A stretch of 64,000 nucleotides of DNA, taken from Silvimonas soli (GTDB taxonomy: Bacteria; Pseudomonadota; Gammaproteobacteria; Burkholderiales; Chitinibacteraceae). The stretch lies in assembly GCF_030035605.1 (NCBI RefSeq), contig NZ_CP106736.1, positions 1,426,001 to 1,490,000 on the forward strand, written 5' to 3'. Of this stretch, positions 17,106 through 25,875 are shown in pieces; within the stretch, counting starts at the first letter, position 1; each line of letters begins with the position of its first letter. Made by a program: the position numbers and the translations under genes. Below the pieces are notes generated by a model. The model was given only the letters and a program-made list of their open reading frames with translations, was not told the DNA's origin and did no database searches.

Positions 17106-18633
17106 AGACGCTCCAGGCCTGATCGCTGATGCGCGTCAGCAGTTGTCGCAGCAATGGTTCGAGCGCGACATCTTCATCAATAAAGGCAATCTCCGCTCCC
17201 AGTTGCGCCACAAAACCGCTGGCTTGGGCCGACAACGCCACCGACGAGCCGCCGTCTCGTTCACGCAGCGCCACGCCCTGGCGCACGGTGATCAACATGG
17301 CCGCCAACACTTGTTCGGTCAGTTGAAGCACGCGCAAACAATCGCGCGCCGCAATCGTGCCCATGCTGACTTTGTCCTGATTGTGGCACTCGGTGGAACG
17401 CGAGAAAACGGAAGCGGGCATGGTCAGCTTGAGCGCTTCTGCCGTCCATGCCGAGACGCTGATCTGCAGCGCTTTCAAGCCATGGTTAATGGCGGCGCGC
17501 GGGCCAGTGGCACCGGACAGATTGGCTGGCAAGCCATGGTTGTAACGGGCATCGACCAGCAGCGCCATTTGCCGATCCAGCAAATCCGCCACGTTGGCGA
17601 CCAGGTTCTTCAGGCTGTCCATGGCAAACGCGATATGGCCGCCGTAGAAGTGGCCGCCGTGCAGCAAGCGCTGTTCTTCCGGGTCGATCAACGGGTTGTC
17701 ATTGGCGCTGTTGAGTTCGTTTTCGATGGTGGTGCGCAAAAACGGCAGCGTGTCTTCAAGCACGCCAATCACATGCGGCGCGCAACGCAAGGAATAGCGA
17801 TCCTGCAAACGTTGTTCGCTGCCGATATCCGAGATATCGCCGCGAATCCGTGCGGCCACGCGCTGCTGCCCGGCGTGTGGTTTGGCAGCAAACAGCGCCT
17901 CATCAAAGTGGTACGCATTGCCGGCAGCCGTTGCCACTGCAAGGCTGGTGATACGCGTTGCCAGTTCGCTCACGTAATTGGCTTTATCCCACGCCAGACA
18001 GGCCAGCGCAGTCATGACCGCAGTGCCATTCATCATCGCCAGGCCTTCTTTGGGGCGCAGGCGCAGTGGGGTTAGCCCGGCGGCATTCAAAGCTGCGGCG
18101 GCAGTGAGTGTTTCGCTTTTGACGCGCGCCTCGCGCTCGCCACACATGACGGCGACCACATACGACAGTGGCGTCAGATCGCCACTGGCGCCCACTGAAC
18201 CCTCTGCGGGCACCAACGGCAAGATGTCATGCGCAATCAGACCTTGCAGTTGCGCCAGCAAATCCCAGCTCACGCCGGAATAACCACGGGTGAGCGATGC
18301 CAGGCGGGTGGCAAGGATGGCACGGGTTTGCGGGGCGTCGAAATGTTCGCCCAGGCCGCAGCCGTGATAGGTATAAAGGTGATGCGGCAACTCGACGACC
18401 AGATCCATCGGAATGCCGACGGTGCAGGAGTCGCCATAACCGGTGGTCACGCCGTAAATCTCACCCTCTTCAGCCAGCAACCGATCCAGAAACTGCGCAC
18501 CGGCGCTGATGCGCTGGGCAAACGCCGGGCTGGCATCAAGTTCAGCCACGGCCTGGCGCCGTGAAATCGCCACGATGTTTTCAATGGTCAACCGCGCCGG
18601 GCCGAAAGTGATTTTGTGCAAAGCGTCGCTCAT
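17098..18633 (-). CDS. HAL/PAL/TAL-family MIO ammonia-lyase (APE cluster)
   Basis: This 511-residue ammonia-lyase carries the Ala149-Ser150-Gly151 triad (VGASGDLTPLSYV) that cyclises to the MIO cofactor. It also has VTTGYGDSC near the N-terminus and the C-terminal ECHNQDKVSMGTIAARDCL. It should deaminate an aromatic amino acid to an arylacrylate that the cluster's AMP-ligase can load as the polyene starter. The residue pair that discriminates Tyr, Phe and His reads Tyr89-His90 by hand alignment. That is none of the textbook pairs (HL in TAL, FL in PAL, SH in HAL), so the substrate is left open. The start at 18633 gives a TGATG overlap with the upstream acyltransferase. Confidence 0.88.
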   Translation of the reverse strand: MSDALHKITFGPARLTIENIVAISRRQAVAELDASPAFAQRISAGAQFLDRLLAEEGEIYGVTTGYGDSCTVGIPMDLVVELPHHLYTYHGCGLGEHFDAPQTRAILATRLASLTRGYSGVSWDLLAQLQGLIAHDILPLVPAEGSVGASGDLTPLSYVVAVMCGEREARVKSETLTAAAALNAAGLTPLRLRPKEGLAMMNGTAVMTALACLAWDKANYVSELATRITSLAVATAAGNAYHFDEALFAAKPHAGQQRVAARIRGDISDIGSEQRLQDRYSLRCAPHVIGVLEDTLPFLRTTIENELNSANDNPLIDPEEQRLLHGGHFYGGHIAFAMDSLKNLVANVADLLDRQMALLVDARYNHGLPANLSGATGPRAAINHGLKALQISVSAWTAEALKLTMPASVFSRSTECHNQDKVSMGTIAARDCLRVLQLTEQVLAAMLITVRQGVALRERDGGSSVALSAQASGFVAQLGAEIAFIDEDVALEPLLRQLLTRISDQAWSVYD

Positions 18634-19583
18634 CAGGCTTGGGCCTCGGTCATGCGGGCCTGCGCCCAGAATGGGAAGAAATTGAACCACTGTAATGGTG
18701 CGAGGTGACATTCAGCTGCCATGAGGTCGGCAAACTGTTGCGCCAGCAGTGTCGCTCCAGCTGTGCGGTCGGCCCGGGGCAGATGCACCGGGTCCGCCAG
18801 TTTGCGGATGGTGATGTGCGTATCGCGGCCGCGCTTGCTGGCAATGACGACCAGCAGCGGACATTTAAGGATACTGGCGATCAGATACGGCCCCATCGGC
18901 AGCAGCGTCGGACACCCTAGAAAGTCTACCGGCACCATGCGGCCTTGATCCGACACCGGCACCCGGTCACCGGCAATCACCACAAACTCACCGCGCTCGA
19001 CCCGCTCGGACAACAACACGGCGGTGGCGGATGACAGGTCGGTGACCTGAATCAGATCAACCTGGCTATCTGGCGCCAGCTCGCGCATCAGCCGGTTGAA
19101 TTGTTGCGCGTGGCGGGTGTGGGTAAAGATGGTCAGCTTGAGCGCGGAGCGGCGCTGTTTGGCCATCGCCCGGCAAAGCTCGAAATTGCCGATATGCGAG
19201 GCCACAATCACCCCGCCCTTGCCCTGTTCCAGCAGATCAATCAGTGGCTGGCCGCCATCAACATGCACGCCGCCGACACTTTCCGGTGCGCTCCACACCA
19301 GCAGCTTATCCAGCAAGGTTTCGGCAAAAGCGCCGAAATGCCGCAACACGCTCAGCAAGTTTGGTGCTGGTGAAGCACCCGCCGTATCTTGATGCAGCCG
19401 GGTCAGGTAATCACGCGAGGCAGCGCGGGCGTCCGGGCGCGTGGCCACATACCACGCCAGCACTGGATACAGCGCAGCGCGGAACGGCCAGCGGCCAAAC
19501 CAGCGATAAACCGTGAACAGGATTTTCATACCGGAAACAAACCCGGCTTCGCCCACTTTGGACCAGTGAATGGCACGTTCCAT
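18633..19583 (-). CDS. LpxL-like lysophospholipid acyltransferase (APE cluster)
   Basis: This 316-residue protein belongs to the LPLAT/LpxL group of inner-membrane acyltransferases. Family features are the N-terminal WSKVGEAGFVSGMKILF, a short amphipathic helix region around residue 30, VIASHIGNFELCRAM carrying the HxxxxE/D-type catalytic motif, and VIAGDRVPVSDQGR. It probably attaches an acyl chain, possibly the polyene itself, to a lipid anchor. The start at 19583 overlaps the GT2 stop by TGATG; the longer frame to 19703 would read back into the GT2 gene. Confidence 0.86.
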   Translation of the reverse strand: MERAIHWSKVGEAGFVSGMKILFTVYRWFGRWPFRAALYPVLAWYVATRPDARAASRDYLTRLHQDTAGASPAPNLLSVLRHFGAFAETLLDKLLVWSAPESVGGVHVDGGQPLIDLLEQGKGGVIVASHIGNFELCRAMAKQRRSALKLTIFTHTRHAQQFNRLMRELAPDSQVDLIQVTDLSSATAVLLSERVERGEFVVIAGDRVPVSDQGRMVPVDFLGCPTLLPMGPYLIASILKCPLLVVIASKRGRDTHITIRKLADPVHLPRADRTAGATLLAQQFADLMAAECHLAPLQWFNFFPFWAQARMTEAQA

Positions 19584-20335
19584 CAGGCGCTCCGCATTCC
19601 GCCGTGACCGCGCAAAACGCGCCACAGCAATTTGGGCAAGCGCGGCAACATGCCGAGGAACAGCCGGGTGTGCATCAGGCTGATCAGCATGTTGTCGTGC
19701 CACAAATTGAAGTGCGAAACCCCATCAAGCGGGTAACGCACATGCGTAGGCACGTTGATGATCGGCACGCCGCGCCAGTCCAGCCGCACCAGGATTTCTG
19801 CGTCGAAATCCATGCGCCGGCCAATATGCACGCGATCGACCAAAGCCAGCGTGGCAGGCAGCGGGTAAATGCGAAAGCCGCACATCGAATCTTTAATGCG
19901 CAATGACAATGTGTTGATCCACACCCAGATATGCGTGGCGTAGCGGCCGTAGTAGCGGGATTTGGGTACTGATTCATCGTAGATCGGGTAGCCGGCGATC
20001 ACTGCGTCCGGGTACGCCTGCGCTGTGGCGACGATATGTGGCAGATCACCAATGTCATGCTGTCCATCCGAATCAATCTGCAAGGCATGGGTATAACCCA
20101 GCTTGCCCGCCAGGCGCATGCCGGTAATCACCGCGCCGCCTTTACCCTGATTCTGCTCATGCCGGCTCAAGGTCACGCCCGGCCAGGTCGCCAGATCATC
20201 CAGCACGTGGGCGCAGGCGGCGGTGCTGCCGTCGTCGACCAGAATGACCGGTAAATTGTGGGCCTGCAGCGCCTGCACCACCTGACCAATCGCTTGTTCG
20301 TGGTTATAAACCGGGATGACCGCACACAGCTTCAT
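19583..20335 (-). CDS. GT2-family glycosyltransferase (APE cluster)
   Basis: This 250-residue GT-A-fold transferase has AVIPVYNHEQAIGQVVQAL, VDDGST near residue 35 and QIDSDGQHD (DxD-type motif) near 90. This fits a dolichyl-phosphate-mannose-synthase-like enzyme, and no C-terminal membrane helices are obvious. It likely adds a sugar to the lipid anchor of the aryl polyene. It is coupled to the ligase gene by an ATGA overlap. Confidence 0.88.
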   Translation of the reverse strand: MKLCAVIPVYNHEQAIGQVVQALQAHNLPVILVDDGSTAACAHVLDDLATWPGVTLSRHEQNQGKGGAVITGMRLAGKLGYTHALQIDSDGQHDIGDLPHIVATAQAYPDAVIAGYPIYDESVPKSRYYGRYATHIWVWINTLSLRIKDSMCGFRIYPLPATLALVDRVHIGRRMDFDAEILVRLDWRGVPIINVPTHVRYPLDGVSHFNLWHDNMLISLMHTRLFLGMLPRLPKLLWRVLRGHGGMRSA

Positions 20336-22017
20336 GTCTCATCCCCAAAAACAATACGTCCGCTGGAATGCACGCGCTCGCCCGAGCTGTAGCTGAACGA
20401 CAATTGCTGTTTGTCGGTGCGATAACGCAGCGTCAGGGCGACTTGCGCATCCGGCAGGATCACGTTCTGGAACTTGACTGCATCCATGCCTTTAAAGGCG
20501 GGCGGCATCTTGAACAGCGTGCGGCCAAAGTGAATGGCCCAGTGCAGTTGCGCCACGCCCGGTAGCACGCTGGCATGCGGGAAATGGCCATCAAAATGCG
20601 CCAGATCAGCCACGATGGCGAGTATCAACGTGGTTTCATCATCGTGCTGCTGCGTAGTCAGAATTTGTGGCAAACGCGGTCGCTCAAACAACATCCGTAC
20701 ATCCTGTTCCGGGGTTTTGCCCATACTGGTTTGCGGTAAGGCGTCGACAAAACGCCAGCGGCGCGGCAGCCCTACCCGTTCAAAGCTTTGCGCCAGGTGA
20801 TCGCGCAGCCAGCGCGTCAGCGCCATACGCCCGTCGTTATGCAGACGGTCTGCGCCGACGCCGTTGAGCACCAGCACGGCACCCAACTCCACGCGGGCAC
20901 CGTCCAGCACCACCACGCGAACTTCGGTCACGAGGCCGGTGGCCTGCAACGCTTGCTCCAGCGCGGTCAGCGAAATTCGTTTTTCTTCAATCTTGGCAAT
21001 GCGGTCTGCCCGCCCCAGCAAGCGAAAGCGGCCATCGGCGAGGAACTCGGCGCGATCAGCCGTCTGGAACCAATCGGCACTGGGCAGATAAGGCGAACGC
21101 AGGCGCAGCAAGTCTTCTTCACCCGCTGCAATTTCAACACCTGGCAGCGGTTGCCACGCGGCATCCGGGTGATCACGCCAGGCAATGCCGCCCGTTTCCG
21201 AACTACCAAAGATTTCACGCACAGCCACGCCGGTACGTTCGCGCATGGCCAGAGAAGCAGCGGCGGGTAGCGGACCACCCGAAGAGAAAATCGCCCGGCA
21301 GCGGTGCGCCAGGCCAGACAGATTCATCTGTTCCGGCAGCCGCTTGAGAAAGGCCGGGCTGCTGACTAACACCAGCGGCTGCTGCCCGCTCAGATGCACC
21401 AGTTCTTCCGGAAAAGCCAGGGCTTTGGCGGCAAACGCGCGCCCGCTCACCAACGGCCAGACAATGCGGAACAACAAACCGTAGACATGTTGCTGCGATA
21501 CCGTGGCCACGATACAGGCATTCGCGGGGATATCAGCCCCGAAGACGCTTTCCTGGGCGCGCATTTCGTCGTCCAGCTGCGCCAGCTTTTTGGGGATGCG
21601 GCCCGGTTCACCGGTTGAGCCAGAGGTAAAAACTTCGACCGCTCGCAAATCACCCGACAATGGGGCCAGCGTGCCGGTTCGAGCATGCTGCCAGTCGGTG
21701 ACCGTGGGTTCGGCAAATTCACCGATCAGCGCGACAGACAATGCCCGCACGCGTTCAGTAGTGGTCGGCGTATTGTCGCCCGGCAAAATCACGCAACGCC
21801 CGGCGTGCCAAGCCGCCAGCAACCAGACACAGCAACGGTAGCAATCGGTCTCGAACAGCGCCACATCACCAGCGGGCAATGCGCCGATCACACTGGTGGC
21901 GCGAGCGACGTCATAACGCCATTGCGCGCGGGTAATGATCTGCTCACCAGCCATTGCCAGCGGTAAATGATTCGGGCCAGCCAGCGCCCCTTGCAGCAAA
22001 CTGAAACACTCAGCCAT
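20332..22017 (-). CDS. Fused AMP-dependent acyl/aryl-ACP ligase and ApeI-like dehydratase
   Basis: This 561-residue bifunctional protein starts with an adenylating domain: P-loop-like FTSGSTGEPGRIPKKL near residue 131, EIFGSSETGG near 270, and a C-terminal MGKTPEQD with the catalytic Lys near 430. This should activate the aryl starter acid and load it on an ACP. Residues from about 450 form a hot-dog domain with DGHFPHASVLPGVAQLHWA; the catalytic His of the GHFP motif is present, but the position of the FabZ Glu is His. In other aryl polyene loci the two activities can be separate genes, so this is a fusion. It overlaps the membrane-protein gene by 8 bases and the GT2 gene by ATGA. Confidence 0.9.
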   Translation of the reverse strand: MAECFSLLQGALAGPNHLPLAMAGEQIITRAQWRYDVARATSVIGALPAGDVALFETDCYRCCVWLLAAWHAGRCVILPGDNTPTTTERVRALSVALIGEFAEPTVTDWQHARTGTLAPLSGDLRAVEVFTSGSTGEPGRIPKKLAQLDDEMRAQESVFGADIPANACIVATVSQQHVYGLLFRIVWPLVSGRAFAAKALAFPEELVHLSGQQPLVLVSSPAFLKRLPEQMNLSGLAHRCRAIFSSGGPLPAAASLAMRERTGVAVREIFGSSETGGIAWRDHPDAAWQPLPGVEIAAGEEDLLRLRSPYLPSADWFQTADRAEFLADGRFRLLGRADRIAKIEEKRISLTALEQALQATGLVTEVRVVVLDGARVELGAVLVLNGVGADRLHNDGRMALTRWLRDHLAQSFERVGLPRRWRFVDALPQTSMGKTPEQDVRMLFERPRLPQILTTQQHDDETTLILAIVADLAHFDGHFPHASVLPGVAQLHWAIHFGRTLFKMPPAFKGMDAVKFQNVILPDAQVALTLRYRTDKQQLSFSYSSGERVHSSGRIVFGDET

Positions 22018-22540
22018 GACGGCGCACCCGCTGGCGAATCAACCATTCGCCACCCAACATCAAGCCGATCAACACATAGGCAATCAGGCCGTTATAAATA
22101 GTCCAGACTCTGGCGTCGTTGTAGAGCACCGTCGCCAGTGCAATGCTGCCATTGATGGCAAAGAACAGGCACCAGGCAATGGTGACGCGACGCGTATAAC
22201 GTACGCCGGATTCCGGCAGATCAGGTTCAGTGAGCCGAGCCATGCGTTCGATCATGGTTTGCGGTGCCTTGAGGCTCAACGCAAACACAATCAACATCGC
22301 CACGTTGACCAGCACCGGATACAAACGCACCGGCAAGTCCGAACGCATCAGCAGCGCCAGCACCCCAAACACCCCCGCCACCGGCGCCAGCCACGCCAGA
22401 CCTGGCAGCGCGGCGCGTTTATGCCAGGCGAGCGGAATCAACACGATCCCGAGTAGCCAGAGCGGCCAGCCGAGATAATGAAAAAGCCAGAACAATGCGG
22501 GAATGATCAAGCCGGCAACGGCAGCAAGCCAGGCAGGCAT
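22010..22540 (-). CDS. COG4648-type inner-membrane protein (APE cluster)
   Basis: This 176-residue protein has about five predicted membrane helices (for example LAAVAGLIIPALFWLFHYLG and VTIAWCLFFAINGSIALATV). The family is a regular partner of ACP-ligase genes in aryl polyene clusters, but its function is unknown; a scaffold or septum-like transport role is possible. The segment IERMARLTEPDLPESGVRYTRR is a conserved cytoplasmic loop. It overlaps the downstream ligase start. Confidence 0.82.
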   Translation of the reverse strand: MPAWLAAVAGLIIPALFWLFHYLGWPLWLLGIVLIPLAWHKRAALPGLAWLAPVAGVFGVLALLMRSDLPVRLYPVLVNVAMLIVFALSLKAPQTMIERMARLTEPDLPESGVRYTRRVTIAWCLFFAINGSIALATVLYNDARVWTIYNGLIAYVLIGLMLGGEWLIRQRVRRHG

Positions 22541-22562
22541 TATGGTTGGATAGCCAGATGCA

Positions 22563-22808
22563 TTACTGGTGAATCAAACCGTACACCGCTTCGACCACGT
22601 CGTTGATGGTGCGAACCGATTTGAAGGCTTCCGGCTGCAGACGCTTGCCGGTGACTTGCTTGAGCTTCACGATCAGGTCAACAGCGTCGATGCTGTCGAT
22701 ATCCAGGTCTTCATACAGGCGCGCTTCAGGTTTGATGCGTTCCGGGCTGATTTCAAACGAGTCGACCAGATCTTTGGCGATCCAGTTATAGATTTCATCT
22801 TTGGTCAC
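22563..22808 (-). CDS. Acyl carrier protein (APE cluster, second ACP)
   Basis: This 81-residue ACP has the phosphopantetheine attachment Ser in DLDIDSIDAVDLIV near residue 36. It starts with GTG, supported by AGGAG seven bases upstream. It carries the starter or growing polyene between ligase, ketosynthases, reductase and dehydratase. It follows the other ACP by 11 bases. Confidence 0.92.
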   Translation of the reverse strand: MTKDEIYNWIAKDLVDSFEISPERIKPEARLYEDLDIDSIDAVDLIVKLKQVTGKRLQPEAFKSVRTINDVVEAVYGLIHQ

Positions 22809-22819
22809 ACTTAAGCTCC

Positions 22820-23080
22820 TTACTTGGTGCGATTGGCGCCGACAAATGCCGCCAGTGCGCTGACCGAAGCAAAATGCCGCCGGGTTTCTTCCGAGTCCGC
22901 AGCAAAGCTCAGACCATAACGCTTTTGCAGCGTCACGCCCAATTCCAGCGCATCAATGGAATCCAGTCCCAGACCGTCCACAAACAAGGGCGCATCGGCA
23001 TCGATATCGTCCGGCGTAATTTCTTCGAGATTCAGGCTGTCAATAATCAGCGTTTTGATCTCTGCGACCAGTGGGTCCAT
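22820..23080 (-). CDS. Acyl carrier protein (APE cluster, first ACP)
   Basis: This 86-residue ACP has the modified Ser in GLGLDSIDALELGVTLQ near residue 36. The ATG at 23080 is preferred over an in-frame TTG at 23089. Its start lies inside the end of the acyltransferase gene (41-base overlap). Two non-identical ACPs are usual for aryl polyene clusters, one for the starter/ligase and one for elongation; which is which cannot be told here. Confidence 0.9.
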   Translation of the reverse strand: MDPLVAEIKTLIIDSLNLEEITPDDIDADAPLFVDGLGLDSIDALELGVTLQKRYGLSFAADSEETRRHFASVSALAAFVGANRTK

Positions 23081-23840
23081 GTTGCGCAATCTCCCTGCTA
23101 AAAAATTGTTCCAGCCACGCCGTCAACCAGCGTGCCTGTAAGGCGGGCTCTCCCTTGCCCGTAATCAACGGCGCCACCGCCACATCATCCAGCACGTGAA
23201 TGCTGAAGTGCGGCTTGGTGGGTGGCGGCCGATACCACTTGCTGCTCTTGGTCAGCGTTTTTTCTGAAACAGTGATCACTACCGGCGTAATGGCAATGTT
23301 GCCGCGCACCGCGATATTGGCAGCACCACGTTGAAAACTCATTTCACCCAGCGGCCCGGTACGCGTGCCTTCGGGAAAAACAATCAGATTGTTGCCACGG
23401 CCAATGGATTCGATAGCATCCGCCACCAGCCCCGGCCCGCTGGCGTTACTGATATAACCAGCCACACGCACCGGCCCGGCAGTAAACGGATTATTCCAGA
23501 GCGAGGCCTTGACCACGCAATCGGGCCGTTTGGTTAGCGCCATCAGGATCACTACATCAATCAAGGACGGGTGATTGGCCAGGATCAACAAACCAGGGCG
23601 ATTGAGCTTTTCGGCACCATGCACTGTAAAGCGGATGGCGCCAGTGACTTTCATAAGCCAGACAAACGTCGCCATGGCGTGACTGATAAAGTTTTTGGCA
23701 AACTTTTCGCGTTCAATGCGGCGCGGCAACAGCAGCATGCCGGGAAACACAATGCCGCGAATGGCCAGGCCGCCCAGACCAAACATGGCAAAGCAAAAGC
23801 CAAAGGCAAACGTGCGCCAGGAACGCGACAACATATTCAT
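23040..23840 (-). CDS. PlsC-like 1-acyl-glycerol-phosphate acyltransferase family protein (APE cluster)
   Basis: This 266-residue acyltransferase has the NHxxxxD motif (LANHPSLIDVVI) and FPEGTRTGPLGEM. The N-terminal hydrophobic segment (FCFAMFGLGGLAIRGIVF) should anchor it to the inner membrane. It probably acylates the lipid carrier of the polyene. The start at 23840 gives an ATGA overlap with the chain-length-factor gene. Confidence 0.87.
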   Translation of the reverse strand: MNMLSRSWRTFAFGFCFAMFGLGGLAIRGIVFPGMLLLPRRIEREKFAKNFISHAMATFVWLMKVTGAIRFTVHGAEKLNRPGLLILANHPSLIDVVILMALTKRPDCVVKASLWNNPFTAGPVRVAGYISNASGPGLVADAIESIGRGNNLIVFPEGTRTGPLGEMSFQRGAANIAVRGNIAITPVVITVSEKTLTKSSKWYRPPPTKPHFSIHVLDDVAVAPLITGKGEPALQARWLTAWLEQFFSREIAQHGPTGRRDQNADY

Positions 23841-24553
23841 GCTGGCCGCCTCGCAAGGCACCAGCCAGAAGTACTCAATGGCAAGCGGTTTTGCGCGGTC
23901 AGCATAAAGCGTAGCAACGCCATTGGATCAGCATCGCTCTGCGCTGGCGCAGACCATGAAATGTCGAACTCGTCACCGGGGACCAGCGTGAGCAAATAAG
24001 CAAAGGTCGGCGTCGAAGGTTCGCCATAACACTGATATTCGGCTGGCAATGGCTCGTCACAGATCACCAGTCGCACCCGCGGCGCACCGTCAGCCAGTTG
24101 CATGGCCGCTTCAAACAGACCGGCAAACGCCGTTTGCGTCCCAGCAGCCAGCGCCATCACATTGGCGCTCTCTTTGCGGGCAATGGTGTACAACCCGGCG
24201 ATGGCGTTGTGCACCGACATACTGAATGCCTGCGGCGAAACGGTGCCGCTGGCCGCGAGTTCGTGCAACAACTGCGTGGACTGACCGATTTCGCCATAGC
24301 GCGAGGCAAAAACGATGGGAGATTGTGCGTCTGCGTCTTCTGCATACAGCACTTCCAGCGCCATACGCCCCAGCCGCTGGGCGCGACGACGCAGCATTGC
24401 CGGCATTTTTGCGACTGCTGGCTCAGGCCCGTCGGCCGAGCGCACGCCCGCCGCAGCCCAGCCCAGCCAGGCTTGCGGGGTCGTCAGGTCAGGCGCCCAG
24501 GCAGCCCAGCTTTCCAGGCGAAATCGCAAAGAGTTTACAACCGGTTCAATCAT
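23837..24553 (-). CDS. Beta-ketoacyl synthase chain-length factor, ApeC-like (first APE gene)
   Basis: This 238-residue protein is a truncated ketosynthase-like protein (normal ketosynthases are about 400 residues) without the active-site Cys. The equivalent region reads SMSVHNAIAGLYTIARK, followed by VMALAAGTQTAFAGLFEAAM. Proteins of this type partner a full ketosynthase (here probably 10799-11965) and set chain length. The start at 24553 has AGGAAAG just upstream; the longer frame to 24631 lacks a site. It is the first gene of the cluster, so the operon promoter should lie in 24554-24654 or further upstream. Confidence 0.87.
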   Translation of the reverse strand: MIEPVVNSLRFRLESWAAWAPDLTTPQAWLGWAAAGVRSADGPEPAVAKMPAMLRRRAQRLGRMALEVLYAEDADAQSPIVFASRYGEIGQSTQLLHELAASGTVSPQAFSMSVHNAIAGLYTIARKESANVMALAAGTQTAFAGLFEAAMQLADGAPRVRLVICDEPLPAEYQCYGEPSTPTFAYLLTLVPGDEFDISWSAPAQSDADPMALLRFMLTAQNRLPLSTSGWCLARRPA

Positions 24554-24654
24554 CTTTCCTGCTGACGCCCACTGGGCATCAGCTCCAAAAATCCATTTAA
24601 AAACAGAACACTGCCGCGAAAGGCCGCCCATGCTGCCATAGCCTTGAGGTCAAC
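24554..24654 (-). promoter_or_regulatory. Probable leader/promoter region of the aryl polyene operon
   Basis: These 101 bases separate the antiporter stop from the first cluster gene on the same strand. No terminator hairpin with a T-tract follows the antiporter gene, so read-through from it is possible. I could not identify a convincing -35/-10 pair. Confidence 0.35.
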
Positions 24655-25875
24655 TCAATACTGTGGGCAATCTTGCCGTTTTCGCTGGCTGATCGCACGC
24701 AGTAAGTTGACAAGGGGACCAGTCATCAAAGTTGTGAGAAATGCCATCAAAACCAGCGCGGCAAAGACGGGTGCCGTCAGCAAGCCAAGGTCCATCCCGA
24801 TATTCACAATCACCAGTTCCATCAGCCCCCGGGCGTTCATCAACACCGCAATCATGCAAGCATTGTGCATATCCACGCCGGTGAGACGGGCGCCACAGAA
24901 GGCGCCACCCGCTTTGCCAAGGCACGCAACAATAGTTACAGATGCAATCAGCCAGAAGTCAGCACTACCGGCAAAGTTCAGATGCGTACGCAAACCGGTG
25001 TAGGCAAAAAACAACGGTAACGCCCAGACCATCGGTTTGGCCAGTAGCGCTTGCAGACGGGCGCCAAGTTGTTCGTGCCGCGGCAAAATTACACCAGCCA
25101 GAAATGCACCCAACAACAAATGCAAGCCCAGATGATCAGCAATCCAGCTCGAGACCAGTAAGGTCAGCAGCGCCAGCAAGCAGTAGACCGTCAAGGATGT
25201 CCGCAATTGCAGCAGGCGGGACAGCAATGGGCGCACGGCCAGTAGCATGAATAACACCCAACCCAGACCAAGGATCATCGCGCCCAGACTGGAAGCCGCC
25301 GGCTTGCAGATGATCAGCACCACCGCCAGCAATATCCAGGTGCAGACATCGCTCAGCACCGCAGCTGCCATCGCCAGACTACCAATGGGTGTGGCCAGCA
25401 ACTTTTGTTCGCGCAGGATGCGTGCCAGCACCGGCAGCGCGGTCATGCTCAAGGCGGTGCCAATAAATAACACGAACGACAGTTGCGGCACCTTGCCGGC
25501 GACGTAATGCGGAAAAAGGACAAACGCGAGCGCCGCGCCCAGCACAAATGGCAGCAAAATACCGCCCGCGCTCACTGCGATAACCGTCCATTTACGCTGG
25601 CGCAAGATCTGCGTGTCTTGCTCCAGGCCCAGCGTCAGCATGAATACGGCAATGGCGGCCTGGCTGATCCAGCCTGGCGCGGTCAGCCCTTGCGGCGGAA
25701 ACACCAGCGCGCTCAAGTCAGGCGCGAGCGCCCCGAATACCGATGGCCCCAACAACAGGCCTGCCGCCATTTCGCCCACCACTTTGGCCTGGCCACATAC
25801 CCGCGCCAGCATGCCTGCCAACTGGCAACAGGCAATGACCACAATAATTTGAAATAGCAGCTGAATAACCGGCAT
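24655..25875 (-). CDS. CPA2-type cation:proton antiporter
   Basis: This 406-residue protein has about 12 predicted membrane helices and matches the Na+/H+ exchanger domain of the CPA2 group: VVGEMAAGLLLGPSVFG near residue 30, MLTLGLEQDTQ near 85, LSMTALPVLARIL near 150, and LMNARGLMELVIVNIGMD near 350. There is no C-terminal KTN/RCK domain, so it is not a full KefB/KefC. The start at 25875 gives a normal first helix. The ion is not predictable. It lies directly upstream of the aryl polyene cluster on the same strand. Confidence 0.88.
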   Translation of the reverse strand: MPVIQLLFQIIVVIACCQLAGMLARVCGQAKVVGEMAAGLLLGPSVFGALAPDLSALVFPPQGLTAPGWISQAAIAVFMLTLGLEQDTQILRQRKWTVIAVSAGGILLPFVLGAALAFVLFPHYVAGKVPQLSFVLFIGTALSMTALPVLARILREQKLLATPIGSLAMAAAVLSDVCTWILLAVVLIICKPAASSLGAMILGLGWVLFMLLAVRPLLSRLLQLRTSLTVYCLLALLTLLVSSWIADHLGLHLLLGAFLAGVILPRHEQLGARLQALLAKPMVWALPLFFAYTGLRTHLNFAGSADFWLIASVTIVACLGKAGGAFCGARLTGVDMHNACMIAVLMNARGLMELVIVNIGMDLGLLTAPVFAALVLMAFLTTLMTGPLVNLLRAISQRKRQDCPQY

